This document shows positions 8,159 through 16,662 of a stretch of DNA of 64,000 bases, one piece after another (the first letter of the stretch is position 1; every line of letters starts with the position of its first letter). The notes under the pieces were generated by a model that had not been told where the DNA came from, made no database searches, and worked only from the letters and a program-made list of their open reading frames with translations. This stretch comes from Bifidobacterium criceti (GTDB taxonomy: Bacteria > Actinomycetota > Actinomycetes > Actinomycetales > Bifidobacteriaceae), in NCBI RefSeq assembly GCF_002286935.1, contig NZ_MVOH01000002.1:1-64000 (forward strand). Direction: 5' to 3'. The translations under genes were made by a program, and so were the position numbers.

Positions 8159-9475
8159 ATGGAACCTAGAACCATGTATTGGAACAACGAATATGGCGGC
8201 GGAACGCAGCCCGCGGACAACGCCGTCGGCGCGCCGCGACCGCTCGACGAACTGCCGAAATACGCGCGCGACACGACGCCTGAGCACCCGTGGCCCGTCC
8301 ATCTGCTCAGCCGCAAATGGCATGACGTCATCGAACGTTGGCCGACTGTGTGGATCGAAGGACAGATCGTCGAAATCAACGCGCGCCGCGCGACATCCGT
8401 CTACATCACGCTGCGCGACAGCTTCGAGGACGTCTCGATCTCGGTCAACGGCTTCGGCGCGTTCGCGCAGATGGCGCGCGGCTTCAAGCAGGGCGACCGC
8501 GTCGTCGTGCACGGCAAGGCCGACCTGTGGGTCAAGCAGACGAGGCTGAGCCTGCGTGGCGACGACATCCGCAAAGTCGGCGTCGGCGACCTCAAGGAAC
8601 AGATCGACGAACTGCGCCGCAAACTCAAAGGCGAAGGCCTCTTCGACGAGTCGAACAAAGTGCCGCTCCCCGAATTCCCGAAGAACATCGGCCTCGTGTG
8701 CGCGCCGCAGGCGAGGGCGGAAGGCGATGTCATCACGAACGTCATGCTGCGTTGGCCGACCGTCGACTTCACCGTGTGCCATGTGCACGTGCAGGGCCCG
8801 CAATGCCCACCCGAAGTCGTCGACGCGATCGCGCGCCTCGACGCCGACCCGAACGTCGACGTCATCATCGTCGCGCGCGGCGGCGGCAGTTTCGAAGACC
8901 TCATCGGTTTCTCCGACGAGCGCGTCGTGCGCGCGACCGCCGCGTGCGTCACACCGATCGTCTCCGCGATCGGACACGAGGACGATTGGACACTCATCGA
9001 CCTCGCCGCCGACATGCGCGCGTCAACGCCGACGGACGCCGCGAAACGCGTCGTGCCCGACGTGCGCGAGCAGCAGCGGCTCATCGCGAACGCGATCGGC
9101 ACGATGCGCATGCGCATCGGCGCGATGGTCGACAACGAAACGCGGCTCGTCGAAGGGTATGCGAACCGCCCAAGTCTCACACGGCCGCAGACGATGCTCG
9201 ACCCGTACGAACGGCAGATCGACGACGCCGTGCGCACGATGAGGATCGGCCTGACACGCATCGTCGACGACGAACAGCTGCGCGTCGAGAAACTCGAGGC
9301 GACATTGCGCGCGCTCAGTCCGCAATCGACGCTCGACCGTGGGTACGCGGTGCTGCAGACCGCGGACGGCCACGTCGTCGACGACGCGTCCGCTGTCGCC
9401 GTCGGAGACGACATCACCGTCACGTTGCGCCGCGGTGCCATCGTCGCGAAGGCGACGCGCATCGTCGAAGCGTGA
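8159..9475 (+). CDS. xseA: Exodeoxyribonuclease VII large subunit
   Basis: A 438-residue subunit of the exonuclease that degrades single-stranded DNA from both ends in repair and mutation avoidance. An N-terminal OB-fold (WPTVWIEGQIVEINARRAT) is followed by the catalytic domain with IGLVCAPQARAEGDVITNV, IIVARGGGSFEDLIGFSDE and a helical C-terminal part ending LDRGYAVLQTADG. These are the classic XseA blocks. The start is uncertain: the first ATG (8159) lacks a binding site, and the second (8174, MYWNNEYGG) has only a weak GGAAC. xseB follows 80 bp downstream in the same direction. Confidence 0.93.
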   Translation: MEPRTMYWNNEYGGGTQPADNAVGAPRPLDELPKYARDTTPEHPWPVHLLSRKWHDVIERWPTVWIEGQIVEINARRATSVYITLRDSFEDVSISVNGFGAFAQMARGFKQGDRVVVHGKADLWVKQTRLSLRGDDIRKVGVGDLKEQIDELRRKLKGEGLFDESNKVPLPEFPKNIGLVCAPQARAEGDVITNVMLRWPTVDFTVCHVHVQGPQCPPEVVDAIARLDADPNVDVIIVARGGGSFEDLIGFSDERVVRATAACVTPIVSAIGHEDDWTLIDLAADMRASTPTDAAKRVVPDVREQQRLIANAIGTMRMRIGAMVDNETRLVEGYANRPSLTRPQTMLDPYERQIDDAVRTMRIGLTRIVDDEQLRVEKLEATLRALSPQSTLDRGYAVLQTADGHVVDDASAVAVGDDITVTLRRGAIVAKATRIVEA

Positions 9476-9555
9476 CGCGCGCGCGTATATACATATATAC
9501 AAAACGAAACACGAATCTCAATACAGACCGAATACATATGAACAAAGGAGCCAAC

Positions 9556-9903
9556 ATGGCCGAGGAAACGATCGACATCACCGCGACGGAGACGACCACG
9601 GACACCGTGGATACGACGGACGACGCGAACACGCAGGCCGCGTCGAGCCTGACGCAGCAGGAACGCGACATGATCGCGCAGATGCCGTACGAGGAAGCGC
9701 GCGACAAGCTCATGCAGGCCGTGCGCGCACTCGAGAACGGCGGCCTGAGCCTCGACGAATCGATGCGCCAGTGGGAGATCGGCGAAGCGCTCGCGCAGCG
9801 CGCGCAGTCGCTCCTCGGCGCCGTGCGCGCGAAGCTCGACGCCGCCCAGGCGCAGCAGGCGCAGACGGCGGCGACCGCGGGTACGCAGTCGAACCTGCAG
9901 TGA
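9556..9903 (+). CDS. xseB: Exodeoxyribonuclease VII small subunit
   Basis: A 115-residue helical subunit that coats the extended XseA helices. The core MPYEEARDKLMQAVRALENG, then LSLDESMRQWEIGEALAQRA, is the XseB signature. It is flanked by a Thr/Asp-rich N-terminal stretch and a Gln/Ala-rich tail longer than in the ~80-residue E. coli protein. The start is at 9556, preceded by AAAGGAG with 5-6 nt spacing. It probably forms an operon with xseA and is followed by a hairpin terminator. Confidence 0.9.
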   Translation: MAEETIDITATETTTDTVDTTDDANTQAASSLTQQERDMIAQMPYEEARDKLMQAVRALENGGLSLDESMRQWEIGEALAQRAQSLLGAVRAKLDAAQAQQAQTAATAGTQSNLQ

Positions 9904-9974
9904 CGGCGTCCGTCAGCTACGCGCATACGTACAACGTTGCGCATACGCCGCACATACGCATCGATGCATGACGG

Positions 9975-10000
9975 GGTCCGCGCACATCAACGCGCGGACC
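9975..10000 (+). terminator. Terminator hairpin after xseB
   Basis: GGTCCGCGC (9975-9983) pairs perfectly with GCGCGGACC (9992-10000), followed by TCTTC. It lies 72 bp after the xseB stop, in the convergent gap before the endonuclease/exonuclease/phosphatase gene. Confidence 0.6.
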
Positions 10001-10097
10001 TCTTCGCATATATGCATATGCGCGTTCGTAGGTGCGTCGATGGGGGGTGTGCGGGTGTACGGGTGTGCGGGCGCGGTGCGCACGTGCGCATCGTGCG

Positions 10098-11117
10098 CTA
10101 CGGCTGTGGGAACTCGAGCGTCGCGAGGAGCGCCTTGTGGTCGCTCCCGGGAATGCGGACCGTCTTGACCTGTCCGACCTTGACGTCGCGTTCGGTCACG
10201 ATATGGTCGATGCCGGCGCCCGCAGGTACGAAACGGTAGTTCATCGGCCACGTGAACGCGAACCCGTGTCCGCTCGTCTGCGCCGCGTCGCGGAAACGGT
10301 TGCCGAGGAGACGCTCGAACGGCGCGTGGTCGGTCGTCGCGTTGAAATCGCCCATGAGCACGTAGCGCATGTCGTTGCGCGAGCGCAGCACATCCATCTC
10401 ATCGATCGACGTACGCCACAGATCCCATGTGTCGGTCGTCGGCGACGTCGTGTGCACGCTCACGAAACGGACCGGCAGCGCGCCGCCCGCGAAACTAATC
10501 GTCGCACCCGGCATGTCGGATGCGCTCGAATCGAATTCGGCGTCCGCGGGCGAACCAAGCGGCGACGCCGAGAACAGCGCGTTGCTGTAGTACTTGTGGT
10601 TGGCGGATGCGACGGTCGAATAGGGCAGATAGTCGTAGATGCCGGCGTTCGCGAGTTCCTTGAGGAACGGTTCCGTCGTCTCCTGGAGCGCGAGCACTTC
10701 GACGCGTTCGTCGCGCACGGTGTCGACGATGTCGCGCGCGCTCGCCCCACCTTTGTAGACGTTGCACGTCATGACGCGCGCGTAGGCGTCGTCGGTCACG
10801 GGTTTCGTGTGGGCGACGGCGGACATCGCGGCGCCGCTGAGCGGCTGGCCACTGCGGAAATACGGCAGCTGCCACCACACCTGCAATGCGATGCACGCGA
10901 GCGCGACGCACGCCGTGAACCAGCGGCGCGACGCGCACGCGAGCGCGAACGAGATGAGTGCGACGAGCGCGAACCACGGTGACAACGAAATCACATACGG
11001 CACGTACGGCAACGATTGCATATCCTCGGGCAGCAGTCGCGCGGCGCAACCGAGCAGTGCGACGATCGCGAGGATTGCAGCGAGCGCCGCAAGTACCGGA
11101 TGTTTGTGCCGTACCAT
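10098..11117 (-). CDS. Membrane-anchored endonuclease/exonuclease/phosphatase family protein
   Basis: A 339-residue protein. The start at 11117 (MVRHKHPVLAALAAILAIV) has AAGGAGA 3-4 nt upstream. Three hydrophobic segments lie at about residues 7-25, 40-60 and 68-82, followed by an extracytoplasmic EEP domain. That domain contains VMTCNVYKGGA (metal-site Asn), LALQETTEPF (metal-site Glu), VSVHTTSP, LMGDFNATTDHAPF (Asp-Asn pair) and GSDHKALLATL (catalytic Asp-His). The fold hydrolyses phosphodiester or phosphomonoester bonds, so the protein could act on nucleic acids, lipids or other phosphoesters outside the cell. The substrate cannot be deduced. It stands as a single transcription unit. Confidence 0.82.
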   Translation of the reverse strand: MVRHKHPVLAALAAILAIVALLGCAARLLPEDMQSLPYVPYVISLSPWFALVALISFALACASRRWFTACVALACIALQVWWQLPYFRSGQPLSGAAMSAVAHTKPVTDDAYARVMTCNVYKGGASARDIVDTVRDERVEVLALQETTEPFLKELANAGIYDYLPYSTVASANHKYYSNALFSASPLGSPADAEFDSSASDMPGATISFAGGALPVRFVSVHTTSPTTDTWDLWRTSIDEMDVLRSRNDMRYVLMGDFNATTDHAPFERLLGNRFRDAAQTSGHGFAFTWPMNYRFVPAGAGIDHIVTERDVKVGQVKTVRIPGSDHKALLATLEFPQP

Positions 11118-11393
11118 ATGTCTCCTTATCTGTTGTGGGTTGATTGGGTGGTGTGGGTGGTGTGGTGTGTTTTGCTGATGTGTGCTGTGGTTGGTGCGGA
11201 TGGTCGGTTGTGATTGGTTGGTTGGTTGGCGGTGTTGTTGGTTGACGTTGCAGTGTTGTGTTTGGTTGTGGTGTGGGCGTACAGGGCGAGCGGTGCGCAT
11301 CCGGTTCCGTCCGGTAGTTTCATACAGTAGTGCGTCGGTGGCGTGTTCCCATCGTTCTTGAGGTCGATTTCTCGGTGGGATGGTACGTACTCT
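11118..11393. other. G/T-rich low-complexity tract
   Basis: From about 11130 to 11290 the plus strand is almost purely G and T, with repeated TTGG, GTGG and GTGTT units. It lies upstream of the endonuclease/exonuclease/phosphatase gene. No gene is supported here; an open frame crosses it but carries no coding signature. The strong strand asymmetry could form unusual DNA structure or mark past slippage. Confidence 0.5.
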
Positions 11394-11437
11394 GCACCCC
11401 GGTACGCTGACGAACCCCCAAGCGTACCGCACTGCGG
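11394..11437. repeat. Dispersed hairpin repeat, copy 2
   Basis: CGGTACGCT (11400-11408) pairs with AGCGTACCG (11421-11429). Outer bases GCA (11394-11396) and TGC (11433-11435) can also pair. It belongs to the same family as the copy near 4546. Confidence 0.65.
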
Positions 11438-11444
11438 CATCTCA

Positions 11445-11489
11445 CGCACTCCGGTACGCTGACGGGCACCTGATCGTACCGTGGTGCGG
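11445..11489. repeat. Dispersed hairpin repeat, copy 3
   Basis: CGGTACG (11452-11458) pairs with CGTACCG (11475-11481). The stem extends outward through CGCACT (11445-11450) against GGTGCG (11483-11488), including one G-U pair, with one internal mismatch. It lies directly after copy 2 and upstream of the tRNA-Arg promoter. Confidence 0.65.
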
Positions 11490-11536
11490 TATGTATGGGC
11501 ATACGATGCGCACGGTGTACACGATGCGCGCCGTGG

Positions 11537-11566
11537 TTGTGCTGTATGCGCGACGCTGTGTATAAT
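11537..11566 (+). promoter_or_regulatory. Promoter of tRNA-Arg
   Basis: A perfect -10 hexamer TATAAT lies at 11561-11566 with a plausible -35 TTGTGC at 11537-11542 and an 18-bp spacer. The mature tRNA begins 12 bp after the -10 box, consistent with a short 5' leader. Confidence 0.65.
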
Positions 11567-11578
11567 GACAGGTTGTGC

Positions 11579-11651
11579 GCCCTGGTAGCTCAGTGGATAG
11601 AGCACCGCTCTCCTAAAGCGGGTGTCGTCGGTTCGAATCCGATCTGGGGCA
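11579..11651 (+). tRNA. tRNA-Arg (anticodon CCT)
   Basis: A 73-nt cloverleaf. The acceptor stem GCCCTGG pairs with CTGGGGC (two G-U pairs), the D-arm contains TAGCTCAGTGGATAGAGC, the anticodon stem CCGCT/AGCGG encloses the loop CTCCTAA with anticodon CCT (reads AGG), and the T-arm contains GGTTCGAATCC. The discriminator base is A and no CCA is encoded. Confidence 0.95.
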
Positions 11652-11923
11652 CGATCGCAGCCGTGGTGGCCTTCGCCGCCGCGGCTGTTTTGCTGTCTGC
11701 CGCCGTCTCCAGCGTCGTGCGCCGCCGCATCGCGCGGCATCGCACGTCACTGAGCCGACCTCAGCGTCCACTTTCCCCACCAACCGCGGCATCGCACGAC
11801 GCTACCAACAGCATCAACACGGCACACATGAGACAGGATGGTGAGGCGCCCGCGCACAACGGTAGAGTGGAGTCGGCATCCGTTACGACATACGGAAACA
11901 CGACATACGAAAGAAGGCTCACG

Positions 11924-12646
11924 ATGACGATGGCCGCATGCGGTTCCGTGACCGCCGCAACACTCGGTCTGCCCACATCGAGCGCGTTCCCCACCGAAAA
12001 AAGCGTGCTGCCGAAGGCTATGTTCGCGGCGAAAACCGGCGCTCCCCTCTCAGCGAAGACAAAACAGCATCTGGTGCACGCGGTCACATCGATTACGCTG
12101 CTCGCGCTGCTGCGTCCGTCGAACACGGGACTCGAAGCGAGCGCGCGTATGCCGGAAGTCCTCGTGCTCGGCATACGTCTCGCCGACGGCGTACACGACA
12201 CACCCGATGACGTCATCGAACTCATCGCGTCGCAGCGCAAATCAGGGATTGTGTTCGCGGTCGTACGCGATGTGCCGCACGAGGGCATGACGCGCGAGGA
12301 ATGCCAATTCGTCGTGCGCCGCGCGATACCGGGACGCGCAGGGCATACGCCGACGTTCCGCGTATTCCATGGACCGTGGGAACCGAGCGGCGAAACGTTC
12401 CTCGATGTCAACGGCGCGACGATGGACGAACTGTGGGCGTCGTTCTGCTCACAGACGATTCTGGGTTCCGTCGATTGCAATGACCTCGACGCGCGCATCG
12501 CACGCGAAGAACACATCCGCGAGCTTGAGGCGACGGTCGCGAAACTGTCCGCCGACCACGCGCGCGCGAAAAACCCCAACCACCGCAACGAAATCTACGC
12601 GAAACTGCACAAAGCAAAAAACGAACTCGCCACACTCACACAGTGA
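11924..12646 (+). CDS. DUF4391 domain protein
   Basis: A 240-residue cytosolic protein. The start at 11924 (MTMAACGSVTAATLGLPTSS) has GAAGG 6-7 nt upstream. The N-terminal half resembles the DUF4391 family: a short leading region with LP.S...K.LPK, then K-x-x-L...ITSI..L..LRPSNTGL. The C-terminal tail IRELEATVAKLSADHARAKN is a predicted coiled coil, as is usual in this family. The family is uncharacterised and is often found near helicase or restriction-modification genes, but none occurs here. The gene ends 4 bp before a hairpin repeat that probably terminates it. Confidence 0.65.
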   Translation: MTMAACGSVTAATLGLPTSSAFPTEKSVLPKAMFAAKTGAPLSAKTKQHLVHAVTSITLLALLRPSNTGLEASARMPEVLVLGIRLADGVHDTPDDVIELIASQRKSGIVFAVVRDVPHEGMTREECQFVVRRAIPGRAGHTPTFRVFHGPWEPSGETFLDVNGATMDELWASFCSQTILGSVDCNDLDARIAREEHIRELEATVAKLSADHARAKNPNHRNEIYAKLHKAKNELATLTQ

Positions 12647-12650
12647 GATA

Positions 12651-12696
12651 CCGCAGCACGGTACGCTTGGGAGTTCGTCAGCGTACCGCGCTGCGG
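12651..12696. repeat. Dispersed hairpin repeat, copy 4
   Basis: CCGCAGCACGGTACGCT (12651-12667) pairs with AGCGTACCGCGCTGCGG (12680-12696), a 17-bp stem with one A-C mismatch. It lies between two convergent genes, so it is well placed as a shared terminator. Confidence 0.7.
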
Positions 12697-12724
12697 CAGC
12701 TCACGCCCCCCTGATACGCACACG

Positions 12725-12772
12725 CACGCACACGCACTCCGGTACGCACACGCACTCCGGTACGCGCACACG
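12725..12772. repeat. Short tandem repeat made of half hairpin units
   Basis: CACACGCACTCCGGTACG occurs twice in tandem (from about 12729), followed by a partial third unit. The CCGGTACG part equals one arm of the dispersed hairpin repeat, so this appears to be a decayed or slipped copy. Confidence 0.5.
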
Positions 12773-12773
12773 C

Positions 12774-13742
12774 TCAGAAGCCGATGCGCGTGCGGCCGTA
12801 TTGGTCGAGCCAGCGCAGGATCGCGCCTTCACGCAACGCCCATGGGCACACTTCGATTTCGTTGATGCTGAGTGCGTCCATGATTTCGACCGCGACGATG
12901 CCCGCGCCGACGATCGTCAGCGCACGGTCCTGCGTGATGCCGGGCAGTGCGGCGCGGCTCGCGGGTTCGATGCTCGCGAGCCGCGGGACCCAGTCCTCAA
13001 GCTGTTCGCGTTCGACGGACAGCGCATCCTCACGCCCGGGTTGGTGGATGACCGACCCCGCGAGACGCGCGAGCGAACGGATCGCCTTCGACGTGCCGAC
13101 GGCGTGGCTCGAATAGTCCTCCGCCGGGATCGCGTCGACGAGGTCGCCGATGCGTTTGCGTACTTTCCTGCGCGCCGTCTCGAGTTCCTTCGGCGTCGCC
13201 ATGCCGCCGGGAAGGTAGTCGCGTGTCACGATGCCCGCGCCGACGCGCGCGCTCGTCGCGATCGACGGTTCCTCTTCCGAACCGAGCGCGACCTCAAGCG
13301 AGCCGCCGCCGATGTCGATGACGAGCAGGCGCCCCGCATCCCATCCGTACCAGCGGCGCGCGGCGAGGAACGTCATGCGCGCCTCGTCGTCCCCTGACAG
13401 CACCGTGATGCGCTGTCCGACGATTTCCTCGATCTTATGCAGGATCTTGTTGCCGTTCGGCGCGTCGTGGATCGCCGATGTCGCGAGCGCGAGCAGTTGC
13501 GAGATCTGGTATTGTTCCGCGAGCTGCATCGATTCGTCGACCGCGTTGAGGAGCGCTTCGACGCCCGCTTTGCGAATCGACCCGTCCTCTTTGAGGAAGT
13601 CCATGAGCCGCACCGTCGTTTTTGTGCTCGCTTCCGGTTCGGGCCGCGAGCCGACGGCCGCGTCGACGATGAGCATGTGCACGGTGTTCGATCCGATGTC
13701 GAGCACGCCGAGGCGTGTGGAATGGGCTTTGCGGTTCGCCAT
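12774..13742 (-). CDS. Ppx/GppA-family phosphatase
   Basis: A 322-residue member of the ASKHA-fold exopolyphosphatase/guanosine pentaphosphatase family. The first nucleotide-binding loop is VLDIGSNTVHMLIVDA (about residues 13-28). The second is LLVIDIGGGSLEVALGSEEE, with the GGGS phosphate loop. The family removes phosphate from polyphosphate or pppGpp, linking it to phosphate storage and the stringent response. At this length it is the short, two-domain actinobacterial form, and the substrate cannot be told from sequence. A GAGGACGG site lies just before the ATG at 13742. It is probably monocistronic. Confidence 0.88.
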   Translation of the reverse strand: MANRKAHSTRLGVLDIGSNTVHMLIVDAAVGSRPEPEASTKTTVRLMDFLKEDGSIRKAGVEALLNAVDESMQLAEQYQISQLLALATSAIHDAPNGNKILHKIEEIVGQRITVLSGDDEARMTFLAARRWYGWDAGRLLVIDIGGGSLEVALGSEEEPSIATSARVGAGIVTRDYLPGGMATPKELETARRKVRKRIGDLVDAIPAEDYSSHAVGTSKAIRSLARLAGSVIHQPGREDALSVEREQLEDWVPRLASIEPASRAALPGITQDRALTIVGAGIVAVEIMDALSINEIEVCPWALREGAILRWLDQYGRTRIGF

Positions 13743-13814
13743 CCGTCCTCTTTTCCGTTCGTTGTCCGTTGTCTGTCCGTTCCTACAGGTTCCGTATGAC
13801 GCTACGCGACGCCG

Positions 13815-15083
13815 TCACGCGCGCAGTGTGGCGACGAATGCCTTGAGGCGCTTGAGCCCTTCGCGCAGCGCGTCGCGCGACGCCGCGTACGACAGGCGCA
13901 CATGGGTGTCCGCGGTCGCCTCTCCGAAGTCCGCGCCCGGGGTGAGCGCGACGTGCGCCTGTGTGAGCGCGCGTTCGCAGAATTCGGTCGCCGTCAGTCC
14001 TGTCGAGCTCACATCGAAGTAGGCGTAGAACGCGCCGTTCGGTGCCACGTCGACGGGCAGTCCGAGGTCGGCGAGTCCATTGATGACGATCGTACGACGT
14101 TCAAGCAGTTCGAGGCGGCGTTGCTCGCTTATCGCGAGCGACTCGTCGTCGAAGCACGCCATCGCCGCCATCTGCGTCGGCGTGTGCGCGCTCAGGAAGA
14201 AGTTCGCCGCGAGTTTGTCGACCGCGTCGACGATGCCGTCGGGCACGACGAGCCAGCCGAGCCGCCAGCCGGTCATGCCGAAGTATTTCGAGAAGCTGCT
14301 GCATACGATCGCGTTCGGGTCGACGCTCAGCACCGACAGCACACGTGTGCCGTCCTCTTCGACGTCCGCGAGGTCGAGGTAGGTCTCGTCGACGATGCGC
14401 CATGCGCCATGCTCGGCCGCATAGTCGCATACGGCGCGCAACGTGTCCTCGCTTATCGTCGTCCCCGTCGGATTCGACGGGGACGTCACCATGACGGCTT
14501 TCGTCTTCTTCGACCAGTAGTCCTCGAGCAGCTGCGGTGTCAGATGGAACCGTGTCGCCGCGTTCGTCGGCACGTCGACGACGACGCCGCCGAACGAGCG
14601 CACGAGTTCGCGGTTCGTCGGATACGACGGGTCCGCGATGATGACCTCGTCGCCGTCGTCGACGGTGAGCGCCGCCGCGAGCAGGAGCGCCGACGAACCT
14701 CCTTCCGTCACGACGATGCGTTCCGGATCGACCGTCACATTGTGCTGGCGCGCGTAGAATCCCGAAATCTTCTCACGCAGCGCGGGCAGTCCGCGCGATT
14801 CGGTGTAGGGCAGCGGACGGCCGTCGTACAGTCCGCGCATCGCGATGCGCACTGGTTCGGGCGCGCCGTAGTCCGGCTGTCCAACGTTGAGTTTGATGAC
14901 GTCCTCACCCGCCGCGATCATGACGTTCGCACGTTCACCGATCTGCATCGCGCGGAACGGGTGCACTTCGCACGCGCGTTTCGACAACCGCGGCTGCGGC
15001 AGCGGCCGCTCCTGCGCACCCGGCTCCGTCTGCGCGGCCGCCGTTCCCTGTTCATCCTGCGCTTCGCGCACATCGCCCGTCAT
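13815..15083 (-). CDS. PLP-dependent aminotransferase, class I/II
   Basis: A 422-residue fold-type I aminotransferase. The start at 15083 (MTGDVREAQDEQGTAAA) is preceded by AAGGAGA; an acidic, Gln/Pro-rich leader of about 30 residues precedes the catalytic domain. Recognisable blocks are KLNVGQPDYGAPEPV, TEGGSSALLLAAAL (cofactor phosphate region), SPSNPTGTTIS, VDETYLDL and the Schiff-base lysine in SSFSKYFGMTGWRLGW. It most resembles aspartate/aromatic or alanine-type aminotransferases, but the substrate is undetermined. The Ppx-like gene lies 72 bp downstream. Confidence 0.88.
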   Translation of the reverse strand: MTGDVREAQDEQGTAAAQTEPGAQERPLPQPRLSKRACEVHPFRAMQIGERANVMIAAGEDVIKLNVGQPDYGAPEPVRIAMRGLYDGRPLPYTESRGLPALREKISGFYARQHNVTVDPERIVVTEGGSSALLLAAALTVDDGDEVIIADPSYPTNRELVRSFGGVVVDVPTNAATRFHLTPQLLEDYWSKKTKAVMVTSPSNPTGTTISEDTLRAVCDYAAEHGAWRIVDETYLDLADVEEDGTRVLSVLSVDPNAIVCSSFSKYFGMTGWRLGWLVVPDGIVDAVDKLAANFFLSAHTPTQMAAMACFDDESLAISEQRRLELLERRTIVINGLADLGLPVDVAPNGAFYAYFDVSSTGLTATEFCERALTQAHVALTPGADFGEATADTHVRLSYAASRDALREGLKRLKAFVATLRA

Positions 15084-15383
15084 ATCGTCTCCTTGACATC
15101 CAAACAGCCATTCGCCGCCCCCATTGTGCCACCACGGCCGCACACACGACGCCGCACACCCCCACTCCTCCCCCGGCGAACGCCGCCGCGGCACATGGTC
15201 GATGCGGCACCGTGTGCGGATTTAGACACCGATTGCGCTCGCAGACGACACCACCGCGGCCGCGCTTTCACGCTAGCGTAGGAATACAGGACACCTATAT
15301 ATACATACGGACGCGGCCATCGCGACGCCAGTGCAGGCCGCACACGCAACAGCCGCGGCCCGCCGATGACAAAAGGACATGAC
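15084..15383. other. Divergent promoter region
   Basis: About 300 bp between the minus-strand aminotransferase and the plus-strand oxidoreductase. It is C-rich on the plus strand near 15120-15190, with no gene supported. It must contain both promoters. A candidate -10 (TATATA) sits near 15297. Confidence 0.4.
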
Positions 15384-16517
15384 ATGACGAACGAACCGGT
15401 CGAACAGACCCACACACCAATACACGAACAGCTCGAAGCACACGACGAACCCCAAGCGGCAGGCGGCGAACGCCCGCTCAACGTCGCGATCCTCGGTGCC
15501 GGACGCATCGCGCAGTCGATGGCGCGCACGTTGACGATGATGGCCGCTGACGAACGCTACCGCACACTCGTCACACCGTACGCCGTCGCATCCCGTTCGG
15601 CCGAGAAGGCGCGCGTGTTCGCGCGGCAATTCGGCATGCGCACCTCATTCGGTTCCTACCGGGACATGCTCGACGACCCTGACGTGGACCTCGTCTACAT
15701 CGCGACGCCGCACACGCTCCACGCCGACCAGGCGATCGCGTGCATGCGCGCCGGCAAGCATGTGCTCGTCGAGAAACCGTTCGCCGTCAACGTCGACGAG
15801 GCGCGGCACATGCTCGACGTCTCCGCGTCGACCGGCCGCTTCTGCGGCGAGGCGATGTGGACGCGTTTCATGCCGTCGCGACTCGTCATCGACCGCATCG
15901 TCGCGTCCGGCAAAATCGGCGCGCTCACGTCGGTCGCCGCCGACCTGAGCTATCCGATGACGCACAAGAAACGCCTGACCGACCCGGACCTCGCGGGTGG
16001 CGCCCTCCTCGACGTCGGTGTCTACCCACTCAATTTCATCGACATGGTCATCGGCGAACGTGAGATCACGGACATCGTCACCTCGATGACGCCGTATCCG
16101 ACGGGCGTCGACGCACAGAACGCGACGACGTTGTACTACGATGACGGCACGATCGCGAATGCGACGTCGTCGATGCTGTGCGCATCCGAACGCGGCGGCC
16201 ACATCCGCGGCACGAACGGCTACGTCGAATGCACGAACATCAACAACGTGAGCGCCGTCGACGTGTACGCGGCGGACCACACCCCCATCGACCACATCGA
16301 CATGCCGCAACAGCTGACCGGATACGAATACGAGGTCGCCGCCGCCGTGCGCGCGATTCGCGCCGGGCGCCGCGACTGCATCGAGATGCTGCACGCCGAC
16401 ACGTTGCGCATGCTCGCGCTCACCGACACGTTGCGCGAACGTTGGGGACTGCGGTACCCGTTCGAATCCACGGACGCGCACGACGACGCCGACGGCGACG
16501 TCGGCACTGACGAATAA
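15384..16517 (+). CDS. Gfo/Idh/MocA-family NAD(P)-dependent oxidoreductase
   Basis: A 377-residue enzyme. The start is the second ATG (15384, MTNEPVEQTH), which has AAAGGA at 7 nt; the ATG at 15366 has no binding site. After a roughly 30-residue acidic leader comes the Rossmann fold with VAILGAGRIAQSMARTL. VYIATPHTLHADQAIACMRA and GKHVLVEKPFAVN follow; EKP carries the conserved catalytic Lys. The C-terminal dimerisation domain has GGALLDVGVYPLNFIDMVIG, where the His of the usual DxGxH is replaced by Tyr. Family members act on sugars, inositols or dihydrodiols; the Tyr variant resembles trans-1,2-dihydrodiol/xylose-type dehydrogenases. Confidence 0.87.
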   Translation: MTNEPVEQTHTPIHEQLEAHDEPQAAGGERPLNVAILGAGRIAQSMARTLTMMAADERYRTLVTPYAVASRSAEKARVFARQFGMRTSFGSYRDMLDDPDVDLVYIATPHTLHADQAIACMRAGKHVLVEKPFAVNVDEARHMLDVSASTGRFCGEAMWTRFMPSRLVIDRIVASGKIGALTSVAADLSYPMTHKKRLTDPDLAGGALLDVGVYPLNFIDMVIGEREITDIVTSMTPYPTGVDAQNATTLYYDDGTIANATSSMLCASERGGHIRGTNGYVECTNINNVSAVDVYAADHTPIDHIDMPQQLTGYEYEVAAAVRAIRAGRRDCIEMLHADTLRMLALTDTLRERWGLRYPFESTDAHDDADGDVGTDE

Positions 16518-16662
16518 TGAGATGCCCCACGTACACAATGTAAAAACTTCGCATAGGGGCACCACGGAAACTGCTAGCGTGGCTCATGCGCATCAACGCG
16601 CACACCACGCGGAGCCGTTATCGCGTGCACGCACACCCGCGACCCCCAGCGAAGGGAACACC

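Noticed and set aside
8338-9555. A long plus-strand frame running into xseB that would make a 521-residue protein
   Set aside because: The first two thirds overlap xseA in another frame and are Arg-rich noise. The xseB start at 9556 has a strong ribosome binding site.
12725-12772. CRISPR array
   Set aside because: Only two to three short tandem units without spacers. They match half of the dispersed hairpin repeat. No cas gene is in the window.
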